Shown piece after piece: positions 57,682 through 64,000 of a DNA stretch of 64,000 nt. The notes beneath the pieces were generated by a model. The model saw nothing but the letters and a program-made list of their open reading frames with translations. It did not search any database and was not told the origin of the DNA. The translations under genes were made by a program, and so were the position numbers. Every line of letters begins with the position of its first letter. Positions within the stretch are counted from its first letter, which is position 1. Source of the stretch: Micromonospora inaquosa (GTDB lineage: Bacteria; Actinomycetota; Actinomycetes; Mycobacteriales; Micromonosporaceae); NCBI RefSeq assembly GCF_003857055.1, contig NZ_QGSZ01000187.1:1-64000 (forward strand). Direction: 5' to 3'.

Positions 57682-58112
57682 GACGGGACCACCGCCACCA
57701 GCGCCGGGCCCTCGCTGCTGTCCGACGTCAGGTCGAGCGCCGGTCGGCCGTCCACCTCCAGCCGGTAGGAGGCCCGCTGCGGCACGCGCACCGGAACGGC
57801 GAACTCGCAGTAGGTGGGCAGGCGCTCGACGCCCAGATCCTCGGCGAAGGCGGCCACCGCGGTTCCCGCCGGCAACTGCCCACTGACCAGCGCCGCCCCG
57901 TCCGGGTCGAGTACGCGGTACGGCGCCCGGTTGTGGAAGTGGGTGTACGGACCGGTGCCGGCGCAGTCCACGCCCGCGGCCCTGATGTTGATGTCGCGAA
58001 CCAGGACCCGGACGGTCGTCGGGGAGACCGCCTCCTGGGTGGCGCCGACGGCGCCGCAGCCGGTCGCGCCGGCAAGCAGCAGGGGCAGCAGAGTCATGAT
58101 GCTTCGCCGCAC
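57678..58112 (-). CDS. Small lipoprotein, unknown function
   Basis: 144 residues from GTG 58112 (AAGGAGG 5 nt upstream). Lipobox-like GATGC near residue 19. The mature part is predicted beta-rich with YTHFHNRAPYRVLDPDG and YCEFAVPVRVPQ, including two Cys (CAGTG, YCEF) that could be a disulfide handled by the co-translated thioredoxin-like protein (inference). No family recognised. Confidence 0.72.
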   Translation of the reverse strand: MRRSIMTLLPLLLAGATGCGAVGATQEAVSPTTVRVLVRDINIRAAGVDCAGTGPYTHFHNRAPYRVLDPDGAALVSGQLPAGTAVAAFAEDLGVERLPTYCEFAVPVRVPQRASYRLEVDGRPALDLTSDSSEGPALVAVVPS

Positions 58113-58197
58113 GTCATCCTCCTTCCGCCCGCCTGTCGGGTCCACGGCGGCAGTCCGCCGCGGACCCGACAGGAACGGGGTCAACCTCGGGCGCGGG

Positions 58198-60243
58198 TCA
58201 GGACTTCTCGACCCGGCATTGCTTGGTCACCGTCTTCGTCGGGTCGCTCTCCGAGGTCGCGGTGAGCTTCACGAAACCGGTGTCCGCAGCGGTGGCGGTG
58301 GCACCCACGGACACCTTGACCGTGGTGGCCTTGCCGAACTGCGCGGTGGCGAGCTGGTTGGGCAGCCAGGTCCGCCAGCCCTTGCCGGCCACCTCCGCCG
58401 ACAGGCGGTAGACGTCCGACTTCAGGTACGCGCTGACGTTCTCCGGGTGCTGCTGCCCGCCGGCCGAGTACGAACCGGTGTTGGTCAGCTCGAACGAGCA
58501 GGTCACCCCGCGGTTGGTCGGCTTGCCGCCGCCGGTGACGTCGCCCTTGCCCAGCAGCACGCCGTGGCTGCTCGGCCCGCCGGTGCCGTCCAGGGAACGG
58601 ACCGCCACGGTGTAGGAGAGCGAGCCGGACGAGTCCCGCTTGAGGTCGATGATGTAGAAGTGCAGCCGGTTGGCCTCATCGACGTACTCGTACTGGCTGC
58701 CGGTGTCCGCGCCGGCGTGGAACAACGCGTCGGAGAGCTGCCGGTAGTCACCCATGGTGATCTTCTGCGGGGTGCCGTCGGGCCGGTAGAAGTCGATCAT
58801 GTCGATGTCCTGCGGGTTGGCGTCCACCACCCACTGGAACGGTGCGCTGTCGGCGTTCTTCGTCTTGCTCAGCAGCACGCCGCTGTCCGGGGTGAAGGAG
58901 TCCGCGCCCATCCGGTCGACGACCTCGACGGTGTAGTTGTTGAAGTTGCCACCGTCGCAGAGCGGGTCGGTGCTGACCCCACAGGTCGGCGACAGGTCCT
59001 TGTTCAACGCGATGTTCACGCCGCTCAGACCCTTCGGGCCGGCGTCGACCGCCCTCGCCGTGACCTGCGCGACCACCAGACCCGAGGAGGCCAGTGACTC
59101 CCGTGACAGCCGCAGCACGTGCTCCTCGCCGAGCAGGCCGATCTTGAGCTTGTCCCGCACGGTGTGCAGCGAGCCCATCGAGCCACCGTTGGTCGGCGGG
59201 ATCTGCCAGCGGGTGTGCGGACCCCCGGGGCCGTTGAACGACCCGCGCGACATCATGCTCCAGATCCCGGTGTACGCCCTGCGCAGCGGCTCGCCGTACG
59301 GGTTGTTGTAGTTGTCGCCGATGCCCAGCAGGTGGGTCAACTCGTGGGCGTAGACGCCCATGCCGGAGCTCTCCCCCTGCGTTGAGGAGCCGCCGCCGGC
59401 GTTCGGCCACAGTGTCGCCGCCGCCTTCCACGAGGTCCAGTCCACGTAGCGGGTCTTCGCCCAGTTCGGCAGGTTGGGGTCCGGCGGGCCCCAGGCGTCC
59501 GGCACGTCCTCCTTGTTCTGGAAGATCATCTGCCCGAACTCCTGCCAGGTCGATGACTCGTCCTGGCCGGCGCTGAGGATGAACACCAACTCGTACTGGT
59601 TGGCGACCTCCTCGCCGACCGCCGCCCGCCAGGCGCCCAGGCCGTCGGTGCGGATGTTCTTGCCGCACACGTCCCCGCTCGGGCAGGCGCCCGGGTTGAA
59701 CCCGTTGTCCAGCCCGTACTGGTAGGACTTGGCCGGCATCTGGTACGGCCCGAACCCGGTGAGGTCGACGCCGTAGCGACCGTTGGAGTCCTGCATCCAG
59801 TATTCGTGCAGGGTGTGGCCCTTGTTCAGGGTGTTCGGGGTGTTCAGGAAGTCCTGATAGAACTTCGGCACGTCCGCCCGGGGAATGTTTGTCGCGACGG
59901 ACTGGGGGTTGCCGAACACCGTCGAGCGGGCCCGCTGGGAGACCGCGAACGTCTCGTCGGGATAGTCGAGCGCCACCAGCGCGATCTTGAAGTTGCGGAC
60001 CGAGCCCGACACGCTCGGGTCGGCCCAGTTCTTGCCGGGCACGGCCTTGTAGTCGTTCCAGGTCATCGTGTCCGGGTTCTGCCAGGCCTGCGGGTCGAGG
60101 ACCTGGAACGGCGCGGTGCCGCCGGCCGGGTTGGCCGGGGCCGCGGCGGCCTGCGCCGCCCCGGTCGCCACCAGCGTGGTCACCACGGCTGCGGCCAGTA
60201 CGGCCCGCCTCAGCCGGGTTCGGTGGGGGGTAGCACGGTGCAC
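58198..60243 (-). CDS. Secreted M6-family (immune inhibitor A-like) metalloprotease
   Basis: 681 residues from GTG 60243 (GAGGTGG upstream). Twin-Arg-containing but Sec-like signal peptide. Zinc site HELTHLLGIGD with the catalytic Glu and the third ligand region; downstream WSMMSRGSFNGPGG is the M6 Met-turn-like segment. C-terminal 150 residues resemble a NEW3/CARDB-type beta domain. Degrades extracellular protein. The 247-codon upstream extension of the frame is antisense shadow of the next gene. Confidence 0.9.
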   Translation of the reverse strand: MHRATPHRTRLRRAVLAAAVVTTLVATGAAQAAAAPANPAGGTAPFQVLDPQAWQNPDTMTWNDYKAVPGKNWADPSVSGSVRNFKIALVALDYPDETFAVSQRARSTVFGNPQSVATNIPRADVPKFYQDFLNTPNTLNKGHTLHEYWMQDSNGRYGVDLTGFGPYQMPAKSYQYGLDNGFNPGACPSGDVCGKNIRTDGLGAWRAAVGEEVANQYELVFILSAGQDESSTWQEFGQMIFQNKEDVPDAWGPPDPNLPNWAKTRYVDWTSWKAAATLWPNAGGGSSTQGESSGMGVYAHELTHLLGIGDNYNNPYGEPLRRAYTGIWSMMSRGSFNGPGGPHTRWQIPPTNGGSMGSLHTVRDKLKIGLLGEEHVLRLSRESLASSGLVVAQVTARAVDAGPKGLSGVNIALNKDLSPTCGVSTDPLCDGGNFNNYTVEVVDRMGADSFTPDSGVLLSKTKNADSAPFQWVVDANPQDIDMIDFYRPDGTPQKITMGDYRQLSDALFHAGADTGSQYEYVDEANRLHFYIIDLKRDSSGSLSYTVAVRSLDGTGGPSSHGVLLGKGDVTGGGKPTNRGVTCSFELTNTGSYSAGGQQHPENVSAYLKSDVYRLSAEVAGKGWRTWLPNQLATAQFGKATTVKVSVGATATAADTGFVKLTATSESDPTKTVTKQCRVEKS

Positions 60244-60421
60244 GGAACCACCTCTCGTCGGGGGAAACGCGGCGCCGACGTCCCGGTGGGGGTTTCCCGG
60301 AACATCTGTCAGCAGGCCGCGCAGCGAATCTAGGAGGGCGGAGCGGTGCCGGTCACCGTGCAGATGTCGGCAGGTGGGGCGGCGACTTCCGACACCTGAA
60401 GGACCGCCGCCCGCCGGAAGA

Positions 60422-61339
60422 TCAGCCAGGGCCGGTCCCGGAAGCCGGATCGGCCGTGGCCGCGAGGGCCCGCAGCACATCCCGGCGCACCTCGTCCACG
60501 GCAGTGCCGGACAGGGGTCCGCGCGGTGGGCGGCACCGCCCACCGAACCGCCCGGCGCACTCCATGGCGAGCTTGACGGCCTGCACGGCTTCCGGCCGGG
60601 AGGCCCAGCCGAGGATCGGGTGCAGCTCGGCGTAGAGCGGCAGGGCCCGGCCCAGGTCGCGGGCGACGCACAGCTCGTACAGGCGCACGGCCTCGCGGGG
60701 CAGCGCGTTGGGCAGGGTGGCGACCCATCCGGTGGCGCCGCACAGCACCAGTTCGAGCACCACGTCGTCGGCGCCGACCAGCACGTCGACGTGCGGGCAG
60801 AGGTCCCGCAGGCGATGCAACCTGCGTACGTCGCCGGAGACCTCCTTGACCGCGACGATCCCGTCGATCTCGGCGATGGTCGCCAGCAGGTCCGGCGTGA
60901 GGTCCAGCCGGGCGTCGTACGGGTCGTTGTGGGCGACCACCGGCAGGCCGACCGCCGCCACCTCCCGGTAGTGGGCGACCACATCAGCGGGGCGGGCGAC
61001 GGGCCCGTCGGGTGGCCGCGCGAGCACGCCGTGGGCGCCGGCCTCGGCGGCCTGCTCCGCCCAACGGCGGGCCTGCCGGCTGCCGTAGCCGCCGACGCCG
61101 GGCACCACCGCGCAGCCGGACGGCGCGGCCTGCACCGTCGCCTTCACCACGGCGGCCCGCTCGTCGTCGGAGAGGGCCCGGTACTCCCCCATCGACGCGC
61201 ACGGCGCGACCCCGTGGCATCCCTCGGCGGCGAGCCAACTGACGTGTTCCTGGAGTTGGTCGAAGTCGACAGAGAGGTCGGCGCGGAACGGTGTGGTGAC
61301 GGCGACCAGCACGCCCCGCCAGGGCCTACCAGTTCCCAC
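60422..61339 (-). CDS. Dihydrodipicolinate synthase (DapA)-family lyase/aldolase
   Basis: 305 residues. TIM barrel with Schiff-base Lys165 (VAVKEVSGD) and Tyr141 (HNDPYDA). GEYRALSDDER replaces the GE(Y/F)xxLT..E loop of the family. Likely a catabolic aldolase/deaminase acting on a keto acid rather than the lysine-pathway enzyme, because it stands divergent from a PucR-type regulator. A perfect 38-bp palindrome lies 37 bp upstream of the start. Confidence 0.87.
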   Translation of the reverse strand: MGTGRPWRGVLVAVTTPFRADLSVDFDQLQEHVSWLAAEGCHGVAPCASMGEYRALSDDERAAVVKATVQAAPSGCAVVPGVGGYGSRQARRWAEQAAEAGAHGVLARPPDGPVARPADVVAHYREVAAVGLPVVAHNDPYDARLDLTPDLLATIAEIDGIVAVKEVSGDVRRLHRLRDLCPHVDVLVGADDVVLELVLCGATGWVATLPNALPREAVRLYELCVARDLGRALPLYAELHPILGWASRPEAVQAVKLAMECAGRFGGRCRPPRGPLSGTAVDEVRRDVLRALAATADPASGTGPG

Positions 61340-61375
61340 TCGGAAATCCCCTCCCCGCCGGCAACGCCCGTCATC

Positions 61376-61413
61376 CCGATCGCACCGGTGCCCCGGGGCA
61401 CCGGTGCGATCGG
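61376..61413. promoter_or_regulatory. Perfect 38-bp palindrome in the divergent promoter region
   Basis: Nineteen bases (starting CCGATCGCACC, ending GGTGCCCC) followed at once by their exact reverse complement, with no spacer. Lies between the DapA-family gene (start 61339) and the PucR-type gene (start 61596). Could be an operator, or a hairpin in the leader of the leftward gene. Confidence 0.7.
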
Positions 61414-61595
61414 TACCGGAACCTTAGGAACGTCTGTCGCTCCCGGTCTTCGGACAGATGCCGAAACAGTCGCGTTGTCGTCCGTCCTTATGTCGCGACT
61501 TCGACAGTGGACCTTGCGCAACGACCCACCCACACCCGAGGGTAAGGACTGGCGGTCGCGCGATCCCTGTCACGCCGCGCAACCAGGGGAGATAC

Positions 61596-62825
61596 ATGCA
61601 CGGTGAGCTCCAGCGAATCGTCGACGCCGTCGCCGCCCGGGTGGGGCGGCCCGCCCTCATCGAGGACCGGCGGCAGAGGGTGGTCGCCTACAGCGAGCAC
61701 GACGGCCCGATGGACGACGTACGCCGGATGTCGATCCTGCGCCGGCAGACGACGCCCGAGGTGATCGCCTGGTTCCGGGACAGGGGCGTGCTCACGGCGC
61801 GCGCCCCGATCCGTACCCCCGCCTGTGTCGAGCTGGACCTGCTGGCGCGGGTCTGCGTGCCGATCCGGCACGACGACCTGCTGCTCGGGTTCGTCTGGTT
61901 CATCGACGCGGACGGTTCGATGACCGACGCCGACATCGCCACCGCGGCCGGTGCCTTCGCCGACCTGTCGCTGGCCCTCTACCGGGAGAACCTGCTCGGT
62001 GAGCTCGCCTCGCAGCGGGAGACCGAGGCGACCCGCACCCTACTGGTGGAGGGCCGGCAGGCGCGGGAGCACGCGGCGCGGGCGCTACTGGATGAGGGCG
62101 TGGTGGCCGCCGACGGGTCGACCGTCGCGCTCGTCGCGCAGCTCGTGCCGGCCGGCGGGCGGCAGCCCGACGAGGTGGCCCGGATCGCTCTGGAACAGGC
62201 CCTGGTCACGACCCGCCGGTGGATCGGTGTGCGGGAGACGCTGCACCTGGTCTGGCACGACCACGGGGTGCTGCTGGTCTGCGGCGACCGGATCGCCGGG
62301 CGCCCCACGCCGGAGGCGTCCGCCGGGCACCTGGACGCGGCGCTGAGCACCGCGACCCGGGGCCTGGCCTCGGTGGACCGGACCGTGACCGGGATCGGCC
62401 AGCCCCGCGCCGAGCTGTCCAGCGCTGTCGCGTCCTATCAGGAGGCCGCGCAGGCGGCCCGGGTCGGTACGCAACTGCCCGCGCTTGGCCGGGTGATCTC
62501 CTGGGCCGGGCTGGGCATCTACCGGGTGCTGTCGCAGTTGGACAGCCAGCACCTGGACGTCGCGGGCGTCCATCCCGGGTTGGAGCGCCTGCTGCGCGAC
62601 GACGCCCACCAGGTGCTGCTGGAGACCCTCGAGGCCTACCTCGACCTGGCGGGCAACGCGCACGCGACCGCCGAGAAGCTTCGACTGCACCGGACCACCC
62701 TCTACTACCGGCTGCAACGGGTGGAACAGCTCGCCGGCACCGACCTCAAGGACGGCAACGAACGGCTGTGCCTGCACCTGGCCATGAAGCTCGGGCGGCT
62801 CACCGGCCATTACCGCACGCCGTGA
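61596..62825 (+). CDS. PucR/CdaR-type transcriptional regulator
   Basis: 409 residues from ATG 61596 (GGGGAG 4 nt upstream). N-terminal GAF-like sensor (RPALIEDRRQRVVAYSEHDG, VCVPIRHDDLLLGFVWFID), middle GGDEF-related CdaR region, and the C-terminal PucR HTH_30: LLETLEAYLDLAGNAHATAEKLRLHRTTLYYRLQRVEQL. Probably controls the divergent DapA-family gene. Confidence 0.9.
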   Translation: MHGELQRIVDAVAARVGRPALIEDRRQRVVAYSEHDGPMDDVRRMSILRRQTTPEVIAWFRDRGVLTARAPIRTPACVELDLLARVCVPIRHDDLLLGFVWFIDADGSMTDADIATAAGAFADLSLALYRENLLGELASQRETEATRTLLVEGRQAREHAARALLDEGVVAADGSTVALVAQLVPAGGRQPDEVARIALEQALVTTRRWIGVRETLHLVWHDHGVLLVCGDRIAGRPTPEASAGHLDAALSTATRGLASVDRTVTGIGQPRAELSSAVASYQEAAQAARVGTQLPALGRVISWAGLGIYRVLSQLDSQHLDVAGVHPGLERLLRDDAHQVLLETLEAYLDLAGNAHATAEKLRLHRTTLYYRLQRVEQLAGTDLKDGNERLCLHLAMKLGRLTGHYRTP

Positions 62826-62880
62826 CGCCGCCGCCCGACAGTGGTGCCCGTGAGCAGCTGGGCGGACGGACGTTTCCTCG

Positions 62881-63966
62881 TCACACGAGGCGGGTCATCC
62901 AGCCGTACGGGTCGGCGGCCCGGCCGTACTGGATGTCGAGCAGATGGCGGCGCAGCCGCATCGTCACCGAGTCCTCGGCGCCGGCCTTCGGGGCCGTCAC
63001 CTCGCCGCCCGCCCAGACGAGGCGCCCGACCGGCGTGACCACGGCGCCGGTGCCACACGCGAAGACCTCGGTGATCGCACCGGACGCCACGCCCTCCTGC
63101 CATTCCCGGATTTCCACCGGGCGCTCCTCGACCTCCAAGCCCAGATCCTTGGCGAGGATGAGGATGGACCCGCGGGTGACGCCCTCGAGGATCGTGCCGA
63201 GTTCCGGGGTGATGATCCTGCCGTCGGCCGTGATGAAGTAGAGGTTCATGCCGCCGAGTTCCTCCACGTAGCGGCCCTCGGCGGCGTCCAGGAAACAGAC
63301 CTGCTCACAGCCGTGCTCGGCGGCCTCGACCATCGGCGCCAGGCTGGAGGCGTAGTTGCCGCCGCACTTCGCCTCGCCCGTGCCGCCCCGCGCCGCGCGG
63401 GTGTACTCGGTGGAGAGCCAGATGGAGACCGGCCTGACTCCACCGGAGAAGTACGCGCCGACCGGGCAGGCGATCACCATGTAGGTGATCTCCTTCGCCG
63501 GGCGAACCCCCAGGAACGGCTCGGACGCGAACATGAACGGTCGCAGGTAGACGCTGTATTCGTTCTCGTCCGGCACCCACGCCTGATCGGCGCGGACCAG
63601 TCCCTCGACGGAGGCCATGAAGTCCGGAACCGGCAGTTCGGGCAGGGCCAGCCGCCGGGCGGACCGGGCGAAGCGCTCGCCGTTGGCCTGTGGTCGGAAC
63701 GACCAGATCGAGCCGTCGGAGTGTCGGTACGCCTTCATCCCCTCGAAGATCTCCTGGGCGTAGTGCAGCACGGCCGCCGCCGGGTGCATGAGGATCGGGC
63801 CGAAGGGGATGATCTCGGAGGCCTGCCAACCGCCGTCCGGCTTCCACACCGCGCGTGCCATGTGGTCGGTGAAGTACGTGCCGAACCCCGGATTCGCCAT
63901 GATCTCGGCTCGCCGCTGCGCGCTGGCCGGGCTCGGATTTTGCTGCAACGGGAACGGCAGGCTCAT
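62881..63966 (-). CDS. ilvE: Branched-chain amino acid aminotransferase
   Basis: 361 residues, typical class IIA BCAT length. EIFEGMKAYRHSDG near the start, RPFMFASEPFLGVRP, the PLP Lys in GEAKCGGNYASSL, and EELGGMNLYFI and GTGAVVTPVG for the cofactor phosphate. Transfers amino groups between Leu/Ile/Val and 2-oxoglutarate. ATG 63966 with GAGAGG upstream; convergent with the PucR-type gene. Confidence 0.95.
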   Translation of the reverse strand: MSLPFPLQQNPSPASAQRRAEIMANPGFGTYFTDHMARAVWKPDGGWQASEIIPFGPILMHPAAAVLHYAQEIFEGMKAYRHSDGSIWSFRPQANGERFARSARRLALPELPVPDFMASVEGLVRADQAWVPDENEYSVYLRPFMFASEPFLGVRPAKEITYMVIACPVGAYFSGGVRPVSIWLSTEYTRAARGGTGEAKCGGNYASSLAPMVEAAEHGCEQVCFLDAAEGRYVEELGGMNLYFITADGRIITPELGTILEGVTRGSILILAKDLGLEVEERPVEIREWQEGVASGAITEVFACGTGAVVTPVGRLVWAGGEVTAPKAGAEDSVTMRLRRHLLDIQYGRAADPYGWMTRLV

Positions 63967-64000
63967 GGCCGGATCCTCTCAATGGCCGCATCCCCGGGCG

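Noticed and set aside
60244-60984. Upstream extension of the M6 protease frame
   Set aside because: Overlaps the DapA-family gene on the same strand in another frame, lacks domains, and bypasses a clear signal peptide start at GTG 60243.

Overview
The window is high-GC DNA of an actinomycete, most likely a member of the Micromonosporaceae (Micromonospora-like). This is inferred from the codon bias, frequent GTG starts, mycothiol-type arsenate reductases, ECF sigma factors with HxxxCxxC anti-sigma factors, SARP regulators and a WXG100/FtsK-type secretion locus. I see no rRNA, tRNA, CRISPR array, insertion sequence or phage gene. I recognise 54 full-length protein genes, one partial gene and two very small candidate ORFs.

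Layout. 1-455: 3' end of a secreted enzyme with a ricin-type lectin domain. 525-3126: a response regulator, sensor kinase and GerMN lipoprotein operon, resembling a small MtrA-MtrB-LpqB unit. 3281-5197: stress genes (two STAS proteins, a GlsB-like membrane protein, a BON protein). 5349-9358: nhaA and a two-gene ABC exporter; the two units carry a near-identical, apparently structured leader. 9617-12717: glycine betaine type ABC importer. 13347-16772: acyl-CoA oxidase and glucose-6-phosphate dehydrogenase, tail to tail. 16932-23839: an arsenic island with four ArsR-type DNA-binding proteins (one fused to an arsenate reductase), a separate arsenate reductase, an ACR3 pump, two flavin monooxygenases and an ArsN-like acetyltransferase. 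23920-25179: MarR-controlled azoreductase-like gene.

25608-40967 is the most accessory-looking part. It holds two berberine-bridge-type FAD oxidases (one fused to a shortened luciferase-like domain), two luciferase-like monooxygenases, a GMC oxidoreductase, a P450, an MMPL exporter, an ECF sigma factor, a MarR regulator, a hotdog thioesterase, and a SARP regulator fused to a paralogue of that thioesterase that has lost the catalytic Asp. No PKS, NRPS or terpene synthase is present. A promoter motif TGAACC-N15-CGTCG lies before the thioesterase, before the P450 and upstream of the sigma gene.

41037-54908 is an ECF-sigma/anti-sigma pair next to a compact type VII secretion-like locus: WXG100 proteins, an EssC-type ATPase, a large effector with a caspase-like C-terminus, and accessory lipoproteins. 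Five promoters in this part share the pattern TGAACC-N16-CGTGTG, so the sigma factor probably drives the whole secretion regulon.

55001-63966 carries secreted S15 and M6 peptidases, a thioredoxin-like lipoprotein operon, a DapA-family lyase/synthase divergent from a PucR-type regulator with a perfect 38-bp palindrome between them, and ilvE. Many convergent or terminal positions have long perfect hairpins that act as terminators.
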